Assembly: GCF_014696925.1 (NCBI RefSeq)
Contig: NZ_JACJQY010000021.1
Location: 20,883-84,882, forward strand
Direction of reading: 5' to 3'
Source of the DNA: Phormidium tenue FACHB-1050
GTDB lineage: Bacteria > Cyanobacteriota > Cyanobacteriia > Pseudanabaenales > Pseudanabaenaceae
DNA: 64,000 bases
Shown here one piece after another: positions 44,978-53,112 of this stretch. Position 1 is the first letter of the stretch. Each line of letters opens with the position of its first letter. The notes below the pieces were generated by a model. That model was given only the letters and a program-made list of their open reading frames with translations. It made no database searches and was not told where the DNA came from. The position numbers and the translations under genes are program-made.

Positions 44978-46146
44978 GCATGATCCAACAAATTCAACGC
45001 CGAACTCCCTTGGGGTGGTTGCAACTGAAGCGCGAGCGTGGGCGTTTGATGGTAGCGATCGCGGGAATTGCTTTTGCAGATGTGTTGATGTTTATGCAAC
45101 TGGGATTTCAAAGCGCTTTGTACGACAGCAATACAAAGCTCAGCCGCTCTCTGGATGCCGATATTGTGTTGGTTAGCCCTCAAGCTCGGAACACCCAAAA
45201 TTTGAGTACATTTTCACGCCGCAGACTCTACCAGTCTAAGGATATTGCAGGTGTAGATTCGGCTGAAGCCTTTTATTCCAATATCATTACTTGGAAAAAT
45301 CCTGATAGTCGTAAAGAAACTTCTGTACAGGCGATCGCCTTTAATCCTGAAAAGCCAGCGTTGAATCTGCCTGAAATTAATCAGCAACTCGACAAAATCA
45401 AAATTCCCGATCGCGTGCTATTCGATCGCAAGTCGAGGGGCGATTACACAAAGGCGATCGCGATCGTCGAACAGGGCAAACCCGTTCAAACTGAAGTTGA
45501 TCGCCGTAACGTGTTAGTTACAGGGCTGTTTAGTCTGGGCGCATCCTTTGGAGCCGATGGTATTGTGGTGGTTAGCGATCAGACTTTTCTGCATTTCTTT
45601 CCCAAACGTGATGTGGCAAGCATTAGTTTAGGACTAGTTAAAGTCAAGTCTGGCTATGACCCTAAGCAAGTTGCGACCGAGTTAAAAGCCTATTTGCCCA
45701 ATGATGTCAGAGTTCTAACCCATGCGGAATACATTGAATTTGAAGAGAGCTTTTGGAAGACAGAAAGCCCGATTGGATTCATTTTTGGATTAGGAACGGC
45801 GATGGCGTTTGTGGTGGGAGTGGTAATTGTTTATCAGGTGCTATCCACCGATGTTAATAGCCACATCAAGGAATACGCCACCTTTAAAGCGATGGGCTAT
45901 CGCAATCAATATTTGCTAGCGATCGTGTTTGAAGAGGCGATCATTCTCGCGTTCTTGGGATTCATCCCAGGAGTGATTATCCCGATTGGGTTGTATAGCC
46001 TCGCCGCAGGGGCAACCGCCTTACCGATCGCCATGACTGCGGCAAGAGCTACAACGGTTTTTATGCTTACTGTCGCTATGTGCGTTCTTTCAGGGGCGAT
46101 CGCTACGCGCCGACTGCAATCTGCCGACCCTGCTGATATGTTTTAA
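44974..46146 (+). CDS. DevC-type ABC exporter permease
   Basis: A 390-residue inner-membrane protein of the FtsX/MacB-like class. An N-terminal helix (about 25-45) is followed by a large periplasmic domain (50-260) and three C-terminal helices (about 265-290, 315-340 and 350-375), including FIFGLGTAMAFVVGVVIVYQ. TPLGWLQLKRERGRLMVAIAGI matches DevC N-termini. It is coupled to devB by a four-base overlap. The usual next gene, devA, is displaced by a LuxR-type ORF and a repeat. Confidence 0.92.
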   Translation: MSMIQQIQRRTPLGWLQLKRERGRLMVAIAGIAFADVLMFMQLGFQSALYDSNTKLSRSLDADIVLVSPQARNTQNLSTFSRRRLYQSKDIAGVDSAEAFYSNIITWKNPDSRKETSVQAIAFNPEKPALNLPEINQQLDKIKIPDRVLFDRKSRGDYTKAIAIVEQGKPVQTEVDRRNVLVTGLFSLGASFGADGIVVVSDQTFLHFFPKRDVASISLGLVKVKSGYDPKQVATELKAYLPNDVRVLTHAEYIEFEESFWKTESPIGFIFGLGTAMAFVVGVVIVYQVLSTDVNSHIKEYATFKAMGYRNQYLLAIVFEEAIILAFLGFIPGVIIPIGLYSLAAGATALPIAMTAARATTVFMLTVAMCVLSGAIATRRLQSADPADMF

Positions 46147-46175
46147 AGATTTCTAGCTTTTAAGGATTCACGATT

Positions 46176-46418
46176 ATGGCATCATCCCTATCTTCGCTAA
46201 CTCAACCTCATTCAGGTTCCTATCGCTTTAAACTTACGGAAAGAGAATTTGAAGTGCTTACCATGATTGTCGAGGGCAAAAGCAACCCTGAAATTGCTTC
46301 TCATCTCTATCTCAGTCTCAATACGATTAAGTCCCATGTCAATGGCATTTTCAACAAATTGGGCGTAAGCGATCGCGTGCAAGCCGCAGTTTTTGCTGTT
46401 CGCAACCAATTAGTTTAA
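46176..46418 (+). CDS. Stand-alone LuxR-type HTH protein
   Basis: An 80-residue protein that is almost only a LuxR/NarL winged HTH: LTEREFEVLTMIVEGKSNPE, then SLNTIKSHVNGIFNKLGVSD. It has no receiver or ligand-binding domain. Small LuxR-type regulators of this form occur in cyanobacteria (PedR-like), but identity is not established. It lies 29 bases after devC on the same strand, so it is probably co-transcribed with the exporter and may autoregulate it. Confidence 0.85.
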   Translation: MASSLSSLTQPHSGSYRFKLTEREFEVLTMIVEGKSNPEIASHLYLSLNTIKSHVNGIFNKLGVSDRVQAAVFAVRNQLV

Positions 46419-46462
46419 GAAACCATTTAAGAATTACTTCCTGCGGTCAAAAACTCTAAGAT

Positions 46463-46534
46463 ATCCCCCTCAATCCCCCTTTTTAAGGGGGAAGAATTTG
46501 ATTCTCCCCCCTTAAAAAGGGGGGCTGGGGGGAT
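46463..46534. repeat. C/G-rich palindromic repeat between luxR-type gene and devA
   Basis: Starts ATCCCCCTCAATCCCCCT and ends with GGGGGGCTGGGGGGAT, with inner TTTTTAAGGGGG and CCCCCCTTAAAAA arms. It is the same family as the split repeat flanking the MITE at 18557. It separates devA from devBC. Confidence 0.85.
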
Positions 46535-46600
46535 CTAAAGCAATTCTTAAATAGGTTCTAAAACCAGATTTTTGACAACCCAACATCCCTACACAAACCC

Positions 46601-47332
46601 ATGCAAACATTAATAGCCAATGAGAGCGATCGCGATCCAACCAAAGCCCCTGTAATCACTGTCCAAAATCTCAATCATTTCTTTGGACATGGACAATTAC
46701 GCAAGCAGGTTCTATTTGATATTAATTTGGAAATTAATGCGGGTGAAATTGTGATCATGACTGGTCCTTCAGGCTCAGGAAAAACCACATTATTGACCTT
46801 AAGCGGCGGCTTGCGATCAGCTCAAGAGGGAAGTTTAAAGGTCTTAGGACAAGAACTATGTGGAGCCAGTGCCGAAACTCTAACCCTTGCGCGTCGAAAC
46901 AATGGCTATATTTTCCAAGCCCATAACCTGCACCATAGTTTAACGGCTTTGCAAAACGTGAAAATGGGACTGGAATTACATAATCATCTTTCGCTGCAAG
47001 AAATGCGCGATCGCGCTGCTGCCATGCTCGATCATGTGGGGCTGGGTAATCGCTTAGACTATTATCCTGATGATCTATCGGGTGGTCAAAAGCAACGGGT
47101 AGCGATCGCCCGTGCGCTCGTAAGCCATCCCAAAATAGTCCTAGCCGATGAACCAACGGCGGCTCTGGATAGTAAATCTGGGCGGGATGTGGTGAACTTG
47201 ATGCAAACCCTAGCTAAGGAGCAGGGCTGTACGATTTTGCTAGTTACCCACGACAATCGCATTTTGGATGTTGCAGATCGCATTGTAGAAATGGAGGATG
47301 GTAATCTCATCAATAACTCGATAAACAGATAA
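46601..47332 (+). CDS. DevA-type ABC exporter ATPase
   Basis: A 243-residue ATPase of the LolD/MacB type: Walker A GPSGSGKTT, Q-loop in NGYIFQAHNLHHSL, signature LSGGQKQRVAIARAL, Walker B IVLADEPTAALD and H-loop VTHDNR. It powers the DevB-DevC exporter upstream. The 180-base gap containing a repeat may lower or uncouple its expression from devBC. Confidence 0.93.
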   Translation: MQTLIANESDRDPTKAPVITVQNLNHFFGHGQLRKQVLFDINLEINAGEIVIMTGPSGSGKTTLLTLSGGLRSAQEGSLKVLGQELCGASAETLTLARRNNGYIFQAHNLHHSLTALQNVKMGLELHNHLSLQEMRDRAAAMLDHVGLGNRLDYYPDDLSGGQKQRVAIARALVSHPKIVLADEPTAALDSKSGRDVVNLMQTLAKEQGCTILLVTHDNRILDVADRIVEMEDGNLINNSINR

Positions 47333-47379
47333 GAAATTTGAGAAGATACAGGAGATGAGAATATTTGTAGAGTGCTTCG

Positions 47380-47465
47380 GTCTAGCGGTTGCGGTCAGCG
47401 GTTCTGAATAGCCCCAAGCTCAGCACCAATGGCTCTCTTTAATCCGCTGCACCGCAATGTTAGCT
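47380..47465 (-). other. attC-like palindromic site downstream of an unknown gene
   Basis: The ends read GTCTAGC (47380-47386) and GTTAGCT (47459-47465), each one base from the attC RYYYAAC/GTTRRRY boxes. Next to them TTGCGGTCAGCGG and CCGCTGCACCGCAA pair with one extra base, like the extrahelical base of attC arms. The 86-base length is in the attC range. It ends three bases from the stop of the unknown minus-strand gene. No integrase is seen. Confidence 0.45.
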
Positions 47466-47468
47466 GGG

Positions 47469-48269
47469 CTAGGACTTGATGGTATATGAAGCACCCGCAG
47501 AAATATTGATCTCAATTCCAGCCTTAGGCGCAAATGCAATGCCTGAAAACGAAAAGTCAGGCAAGTCAAATTCAATTTCAGATTCAGCCCCTCCACCATA
47601 GATGGCTTCTACCACTACTGAAAAAGAAGAACCAGTACATTGTTTGGCAGGGGACTTATTTAGAACAAATACTCCGCCCAAACCAGCACCCACAGTTATA
47701 CCAATACCTACTCCAAAGACAGCAACTGTTTGACATTCTGACGGATTCAGAATATCTGCATAGACCCCAGAAGCGAACGATCCTGAAAGAATCAATCCAG
47801 CATCCCCTGCAAATTCTAATCCCCACGATTTCATTCCTAAGTTATAACATTGTGCTAGCAAAGCGTGCATACCTGGCAGATTAGCGAACTTAGTCATTAC
47901 ATCAACAATTTCAGATTGATGATGTGGCTGATAGCTTGACTGTGCAAGAGTAGGATTAATGTATGAAACAGCCCTATAAGAAGCTGCTTCATTTAGAAGT
48001 ACAAGTTGAGAACCTAAATCAGATTCTATTTCAGGCCAAAGAGTTCGGATCGATTCGATAATTTCCGAGAACTCTTCTGCTTTTTTACCTGCTATGGCTC
48101 TAGCAATTTCTGTCTGTCCAGTATTGATGGCATCATCAACAGTAGATTTTATATAGTTGAACGCATTTTCTGTTGCCTCAACAGAGTTATGAAACGCATC
48201 AGAAGTACTATGCCCCAATTGATAAGCCCAATGAGTTACCCCTTGCCCCATTCTTTGGAAAATATTCAT
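47469..48269 (-). CDS. Unknown protein with helical N-terminus and glycine-rich C-terminus
   Basis: A 266-residue protein I do not recognise. The N-terminal ~120 residues are helical with charged stretches (EATENAFNYIKSTVDDAI). The C-terminal half is hydrophobic and Gly/Ser/Ala-rich, with VFGVGIGITVGAGLGGVFVL and the ending AGIEINISAGASYTIKS, suggesting beta strands or membrane contact. It has no classical signal peptide. It is monocistronic between devA (convergent) and a lone ABC ATPase, and an attC-like site follows its stop, so it may be a captured cassette gene. Confidence 0.65.
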   Translation of the reverse strand: MNIFQRMGQGVTHWAYQLGHSTSDAFHNSVEATENAFNYIKSTVDDAINTGQTEIARAIAGKKAEEFSEIIESIRTLWPEIESDLGSQLVLLNEAASYRAVSYINPTLAQSSYQPHHQSEIVDVMTKFANLPGMHALLAQCYNLGMKSWGLEFAGDAGLILSGSFASGVYADILNPSECQTVAVFGVGIGITVGAGLGGVFVLNKSPAKQCTGSSFSVVVEAIYGGGAESEIEFDLPDFSFSGIAFAPKAGIEINISAGASYTIKS

Positions 48270-48375
48270 GGTCGCTTTCTCTCCTTAAAGCTAATTAGAT
48301 GGTTTGGTCTCTAGGTTGAACCTTTTGCCTAGTCTGCAACAATTTGCGTTCTCAATTTTATTTGACTTTATTAAA

Positions 48376-48413
48376 TTAGTTTCTATAGTCTGCTAGCAGA
48401 CTATAGAAACTAA
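48376..48413. repeat. Perfect 38-base palindrome
   Basis: Arms TTAGTTTCTATAGTCTGCT and complement with no loop, about 110 bases upstream of the unknown gene. It could be an operator or another intergenic palindrome. Confidence 0.8.
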
Positions 48414-48606
48414 TCATCTAAAAATATAAATTTTGAAAGCAAGTTTAAGAACTATGTAAAAATCCAGCTAACTATGTATTAGACGGAAACTTTCTGTCTA
48501 ATCTGACTATAGGCGATTTAGCCCGAAAGTCAAATTTCCGCCTAATCACCCTATACGTCACGTTGATATTGTCTCAAACAAATAATTCAGTGATGAGCTT
48601 GGCGCA

Positions 48607-49398
48607 TTAAGTCCAGTCATCCACTGATTCACCATCTTGACCTGAACTTGTATCGCGTCTTAATAAATCATCAATCTCTTGCCAATTGATCAGACTCGCC
48701 TCAGCATCCTGCACTAATTCTCCCTTATGCAAACAAATGAGGCGATCGCACCATGTTTGGACTAGATCGAGTTGATGGTTAATCATCACGACGGTGACAG
48801 GCTGGGGTAGTTGCGTTAGCTCAGTTAAGGTATCTAATAGCAAATGTGATAAACCCCGATCTAAAGCTGAAGTTGGTTCATCCAGTAAGAGCACCTCTGG
48901 CTCCATAATTAAAGCTCTGGCGATCGCCATCCATTGTCTTTGACCGAGGGATAGCTCTAGCTCTGAGCGATTGAGTAACTTGCGATCGATTTGCAGTTTG
49001 TCAATCCATTTTTGCGATCGCCCATCAATTTCACTCTGAGAGAAATTTTGCAGCTTGAGCGGATAACTAAGCGCCTCATGCACAGTCATCCCCAACAAGC
49101 TCGGCTCCTGTGGCACTAGCATCACCCTTCGCCGTAAAGTCTGAATTGGAATTTCTTGAATATTTTTACCGTTGAGAAAAATAGTCCCCACCGATGGATC
49201 GGTCAAACGGTTAAGCAACCGTAAAAATGTCGTTTTGCCCGATCCCGTTGCGCCAATTAGCGCAGTTTTGCTCCCTTGAGCGATCGCTACTGAAACATTC
49301 GTCAAAAGTGTGCGAAATTTAGTTTGGTAACTCACCTGAGCGGTTGAAATCAAACTATTATTGGTAACTATCTCAGATGTTAATGAAACCTTTTGCAT
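48607..49398 (-). CDS. Lone ABC transporter ATPase
   Basis: A 263-residue ATPase with Walker A GATGSGKTT, signature LSLGQRQWMAIARAL and Walker B VLLLDEPTSALD. The overall style resembles the FetA/YbbL-like ATPases that pair with FetB-type permeases. No permease gene is adjacent, so its partner must be encoded elsewhere and the substrate is unknown. It is divergent from the FecR-domain gene. Confidence 0.85.
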   Translation of the reverse strand: MQKVSLTSEIVTNNSLISTAQVSYQTKFRTLLTNVSVAIAQGSKTALIGATGSGKTTFLRLLNRLTDPSVGTIFLNGKNIQEIPIQTLRRRVMLVPQEPSLLGMTVHEALSYPLKLQNFSQSEIDGRSQKWIDKLQIDRKLLNRSELELSLGQRQWMAIARALIMEPEVLLLDEPTSALDRGLSHLLLDTLTELTQLPQPVTVVMINHQLDLVQTWCDRLICLHKGELVQDAEASLINWQEIDDLLRRDTSSGQDGESVDDWT

Positions 49399-49496
49399 AA
49401 TGTAACTGTCTTTTGCGATTAGAGATCGAGAAATTGGGACGCAACCTTCAATTCATTAAACCCTGTCTCAAGCTCAATTAGGGAGATCAATCACAT

Positions 49497-50549
49497 ATGT
49501 ACTTATGGAACCATTTGCAAAATTCTATACAGGGAGTTGTTAGACAGCCTCACCGAAAGCGACTTGCCTTTTTCTTGACAGGTTTATGCATTTTTGCGCT
49601 AGCGGCTCCACAGATTGCCCCCGTATCTGCACAATCAACCCAAGCTACGGTGCAGGAAATTCTTGATGGAAATCAAGTTTTTATTCAAAATAAGCGAGCA
49701 TCTCTCAATGATGTAGCAAAACAGAAGCAGCAAGTCCGCACTGGTAATTCCAGAACTGCACTTTTGTTTAATACTGGAGCAGTCGCTCGGCTGTCTGCTA
49801 ATTCAGTACTAAGTATTGGGCAATGCGCTCGATTAAGAAAGGGAACGATTTTAATTAATGGTGCAGTTAATGCCTGCTCATCATCGATTACGACAGGGGT
49901 ACGCGGTACAACTTATTTGCTAGAAGTGGATGAGTCAGGCAATCAACAGGTCACTGTATTAGAAGGTGAAGTCGTAGTCAAGCGCAATGCAATTCCCATC
50001 ATTGATGAAGATGACGAGCAAACAACAGTTAAACCCACAAATCAGCCAACAACTAAACCGACAACTAAATCAGTAACACCAAGCAAGTCGAAGCCCAATA
50101 CCATTTCTCCTGCTATAGCGCCCAAGGTAAAGCAATTTACAACACCAACTGTACCAACAAGACCAGTATTACCAACAACGAATCCTCAACAGGGAGGACA
50201 ATCTGTAGATCCTCTTAATGGAAAGCCAGCCAATGACAAACCGATACTCAAAATTGAAGAGGACTCACAGCCTGCTGATCAATCAGATGAAGTTGTCCTA
50301 AAAGCTGGCGAAAAGGTTGAAGTTAGTCAGGGAGGTGTGTTGGGAACAATTAAACAACTGACAGAGAATGAGTTTGTAAGACTACTCCAAGGCAATCTAT
50401 TTCAGGGCTTTACCAATCAAATTCCTGGAATTGATAAAGTCCGTTCAGTTTTTAATGGTCTATTTCCAGGTGTGAATTTCCCCATTTCGATTCCAGGTAT
50501 CCCCACACCCAGTATTCCTATCCCCAGCATTCCAAGATTTCCTTTTTAA
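49497..50549 (+). CDS. Exported FecR-domain protein with proline-rich tail
   Basis: A 350-residue protein with a signal peptide (hydrophobic core FFLTGLCIFALAA, cleavage near VSAQS at about 46). A FecR domain (about 65-165) reads QVRTGNSRTALLFNTGAVAR and ITTGVRGTTYLLEVDESG. The rest is Thr/Pro/Lys-rich, ending in FPISIPGIPTPSIPIPSIP. FecR-only proteins without sigma partners are common in cyanobacteria and are thought to be periplasmic; the role is unknown. The tail repeats of IP may be an extended linker. Confidence 0.85.
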   Translation: MYLWNHLQNSIQGVVRQPHRKRLAFFLTGLCIFALAAPQIAPVSAQSTQATVQEILDGNQVFIQNKRASLNDVAKQKQQVRTGNSRTALLFNTGAVARLSANSVLSIGQCARLRKGTILINGAVNACSSSITTGVRGTTYLLEVDESGNQQVTVLEGEVVVKRNAIPIIDEDDEQTTVKPTNQPTTKPTTKSVTPSKSKPNTISPAIAPKVKQFTTPTVPTRPVLPTTNPQQGGQSVDPLNGKPANDKPILKIEEDSQPADQSDEVVLKAGEKVEVSQGGVLGTIKQLTENEFVRLLQGNLFQGFTNQIPGIDKVRSVFNGLFPGVNFPISIPGIPTPSIPIPSIPRFPF

Positions 50550-50567
50550 TTCACAAGGATTTATCAT

Positions 50568-50608
50568 GGTAAGGGATGGGCGGCGCTTCGCGCCGCCCAT
50601 CCCTTACC
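50568..50608. repeat. Palindromic hairpin repeat (GGCGGCGC core)
   Basis: Perfect 19-base arms GGTAAGGGATGGGCGGCGC around TTC, between the FecR gene and lipB. Confidence 0.88.
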
Positions 50609-50638
50609 TATTTTTCTATCGTTATTTAAGCTTTTAAT

Positions 50639-51325
50639 ATGAATCGAACTTGTTTTCTCTACCAAGGCGATCGCCCCATTCCCTACCTAACTGCATGGCA
50701 ATGGCAAAAAAAACTCGTTGAGGAGCGCAAACAAGCAAGACGAGAGGGGAAAGCCCTACCCGATGTTTTATTACTAGTTGAACATCCTGCTGTTTATACA
50801 CTTGGTCAAGGATCGAGCTTAGAATTTTTAAAATTTAGTCCTGATGATCCTGATATTGAATGCCATCGCATCGAGCGCGGCGGCGAAGTTACCCATCATG
50901 CGATCGGGCAATTAGTAGCCTATCCCATCTTAAATCTTGACTATCATCAACGCGATTTACATTGGTACTTGCGCCAACTTGAGGAAGTCATTATTCAGGT
51001 ATTGGCTACCTTTGGCGTGGCTTCGCAACGCATTCAAGGCTTAACTGGTGTATGGATTAATAACGCAGGTCAAAATCAAAAAATCGCTCAAGTTGGCATC
51101 AAGGTTAGTCAATGGATCACCATGCATGGATTTGCGTTAAATATAAACATGGACTTATCAGGATTTGATCGCATTGTGCCTTGTGGAATTACCGATTGCC
51201 AAGTTTGCAATCTTGATCAGTTTGTACCAGATATTAAGTTTGTAAAGGTAAAAGAGGCGATCGCCCAAAGCTTTGGCAAAATATTTGATTTAAACATGCA
51301 AATCCTTGTTGATGTAATTCAGTAA
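50639..51325 (+). CDS. lipB: Octanoyltransferase LipB
   Basis: Transfers octanoyl from acyl carrier protein to lipoate-dependent enzymes such as the pyruvate dehydrogenase E2. The 228-residue protein shows HPAVYTLGQGSS, the signature RGGEVTHHAIGQLVAYPIL, the active-site lysine segment KIAQVGIKVSQWITMHG and the catalytic Cys in IVPCGITD. One signature residue is unusual (HHAIGQ rather than the common HxPGQ). Start ATG 50639. Confidence 0.95.
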   Translation: MNRTCFLYQGDRPIPYLTAWQWQKKLVEERKQARREGKALPDVLLLVEHPAVYTLGQGSSLEFLKFSPDDPDIECHRIERGGEVTHHAIGQLVAYPILNLDYHQRDLHWYLRQLEEVIIQVLATFGVASQRIQGLTGVWINNAGQNQKIAQVGIKVSQWITMHGFALNINMDLSGFDRIVPCGITDCQVCNLDQFVPDIKFVKVKEAIAQSFGKIFDLNMQILVDVIQ

Positions 51326-51391
51326 GCCAAGAACTCAAGTTCTTGGCTAAAAGCTCAAGTCTACTGAAGTGGACTACAGAAAGATTTTAAA

Positions 51392-51420
51392 ATTACAAAA
51401 TGGCTATGCCATTTTGTAAT
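51392..51420. repeat. Hairpin repeat almost identical to 9330-9358
   Basis: ATTACAAAATGGC, loop TAT, GCCATTTTGTAAT. It differs from the hairpin at 9330 by one compensated base pair and the loop. A second small hairpin (AGCCAAGAACT/AGTTCTTGGCT, 51325-51348) directly follows lipB. Confidence 0.85.
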
Positions 51421-51438
51421 TTAGTGTGAGTGACATCT

Positions 51439-52062
51439 ATGAACTATCCAGATCCCCAAAATCCTCATCCGATGCAAGGATTTCCTCAAGTCTGCTTTAT
51501 TCAGAACACAGTTACTAATCCGAATATCATTATCGGCGACTACACCTATTACGACGATCCTGAAGACTCGGAAAACTTTGAGCGCAATGTTCTCTATCAC
51601 TTTGACTTTATTGGCGACAAGCTGATTATCGGTAAATTTTGCGCGATCGCTCGTGGCGTAAAATTTATCATGAACGGCGCAAATCATAGTATGTCAGGCA
51701 TCTCTACCTATCCATTTCAAATCTTTTGGAATGAGTGGAAACCGCAAAATCTGGAATTTCCTTACAAAGGCGATACTGTAATTGGGAATGATGTGTGGAT
51801 TGGCTATGAAGCGGTGATTATGGCAGGAGTGAAGATCGGTGATGGCGCGATTATTGCCTCTAAATCTGTGGTTACTAAAGATGTGCCACCCTATGCGATC
51901 GTTGGTGGAAATCCTGCGACATTGATTCGTAAAAGATTTGAAGATCAAGCGATCGCCCAGTTACTGGAAATCGCTTGGTGGAATTGGGACATGGAGAAGA
52001 TCACCAGAAATCTGGATCAGATTGTGAGCGCGGATATCGCAACCTTGCAAACCTGTATTTAA
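51439..52062 (+). CDS. Vat/CatB-like hexapeptide acetyltransferase
   Basis: A 207-residue left-handed beta-helix acetyltransferase of the streptogramin A (Vat) and xenobiotic acyltransferase group. ATG 51439 is preferred over GTG 51430. Motifs: [21 protein letters not shown] (active-site His in NHSM), [20 protein letters not shown] and [13 protein letters not shown]. Homologues inactivate streptogramins or other alcohols by CoA-dependent acetylation, but many chromosomal members have unknown substrates, so drug resistance should not be assumed. Confidence 0.88.
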   Translation: MNYPDPQNPHPMQGFPQVCFIQNTVTNPNIIIGDYTYYDDPEDSENFERNVLYHFDFIGDKLIIGKFCAIARGVKFIMNGANHSMSGISTYPFQIFWNEWKPQNLEFPYKGDTVIGNDVWIGYEAVIMAGVKIGDGAIIASKSVVTKDVPPYAIVGGNPATLIRKRFEDQAIAQLLEIAWWNWDMEKITRNLDQIVSADIATLQTCI

Positions 52063-52072
52063 GCCTAGAAAT

Positions 52073-52789
52073 CTATCGACTCACTAAGACAAAACCTCTT
52101 GTCTTGCCACCATCAGAATCAACAGTGTCAATAGCTTGCCATAACTCTTCTGCTTTCACCCAAACTGGTGGATATTTATAGCGAGAAACATCAAGAATCA
52201 AAAAACGATCTGTTGCTCTGTCATAGGCTGCGATCGGTGAAATATGTCCGCCACTTTCTTGTTTAATGGCTTTTCGCAAGTAGTTGACGATGACAAAGTT
52301 GTTGGACTGTTTGAGATTATCGGCGATTAACTGGCGAAATTCTGCCAAATTAGTGCTAGAGGCATGATAGACCTTGACTTTAACATCGTGGCTTTCCAGT
52401 AATTTAGCCAATGTACCTAGATTCATGCCTCGGCGACGAATAGCATTCGCAGATGTAACTTTGCGCGTTGCCTCATTATTAAAAAAGTTGTCTTGAGTAA
52501 AAGTACGAAAATTCGGATATTCGGGTGATTTAGGGGCAGGAACATTCAAAGCATTCAGCACCATGACCATGCTAGCTACTCCGCAAAAAGCTTGATTTTG
52601 CTGCGTGATAAAGTGGATACTCAAAGGAAAATAATCTGTTCGATTCTGACTGTTAATTAATAGCTTTTCACCTTCAGCAGAGTTAAATGGAATTAAATTT
52701 GGCGGAAGTTCGGGGGTTTGAGCAAGACTGGAACCTCCAATCGATAAGCCCAAAATTAAAGCTTGGATAGTAATTGTAGAAAGTTTCAT
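52073..52789 (-). CDS. Phytochelatin synthase-like cysteine peptidase
   Basis: A 238-residue protein starting at ATG 52789 (MKLSTITIQALILGLSIGGS), a clear signal peptide. The papain-like core matches cyanobacterial phytochelatin synthase homologues such as Nostoc alr0975: catalytic Cys in QAFCGVASMVMVLNAL, His in GGHISPIAAYD and Asp in LILDVSRYKYPPVWV. The half-size bacterial enzymes cleave glutathione to gamma-Glu-Cys and make little phytochelatin. The signal peptide implies a periplasmic or lumenal site. It is convergent with the Vat-like gene. Confidence 0.92.
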   Translation of the reverse strand: MKLSTITIQALILGLSIGGSSLAQTPELPPNLIPFNSAEGEKLLINSQNRTDYFPLSIHFITQQNQAFCGVASMVMVLNALNVPAPKSPEYPNFRTFTQDNFFNNEATRKVTSANAIRRRGMNLGTLAKLLESHDVKVKVYHASSTNLAEFRQLIADNLKQSNNFVIVNYLRKAIKQESGGHISPIAAYDRATDRFLILDVSRYKYPPVWVKAEELWQAIDTVDSDGGKTRGFVLVSR

Positions 52790-52890
52790 ACACTTTATTT
52801 TGAACAACTAATCGTTTGATAAAAAGTGAAAAGATCGGCTACTTATTTAGGGAAATCTTGCCAAAATTATATAGCTATAGACATTTAACC

Positions 52891-52929
52891 AAAAGAGAGT
52901 GGCGGCGCTACGCGCTGCCACTCTCTTTT
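52891..52929. repeat. Hairpin repeat (GGCGGCGC core)
   Basis: Arms AAAAGAGAGTGGCGGCGC and GCGCTGCCACTCTCTTTT (one imperfect pair) around TAC. The preceding ATATAGCTATAG and AACC resemble the flank at 41168-41300. Confidence 0.82.
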
Positions 52930-52969
52930 GAGTTTGTCCAAAATAATAAGTAGCTCAGCATAAACTTAG

Positions 52970-53006
52970 AAGTGTGTGTCGCTCTCTAGGCGGACGACAC
53001 ACACTT
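52970..53006. repeat. Hairpin upstream of the FAD monooxygenase gene
   Basis: Arms AAGTGTGTGTCG and CGACACACACTT with a 13-base loop, about 105 bases before the monooxygenase start. It is a possible operator or repeat. Confidence 0.65.
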
Positions 53007-53112
53007 GAGCTACTTTAAATATGTTACATAAAACACAAAAACCTGACAGATAAAGAAATATTGATTATGATTAGAACAATGCCAAATCAAACATAATCGA
53101 AAAGAGACATCA

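Noticed and set aside
43793..46146. Assigning DevBC as heterocyst glycolipid export
   Set aside because: DevBCA-type exporters are common in non-heterocystous cyanobacteria, and nothing else in the window points to heterocysts.
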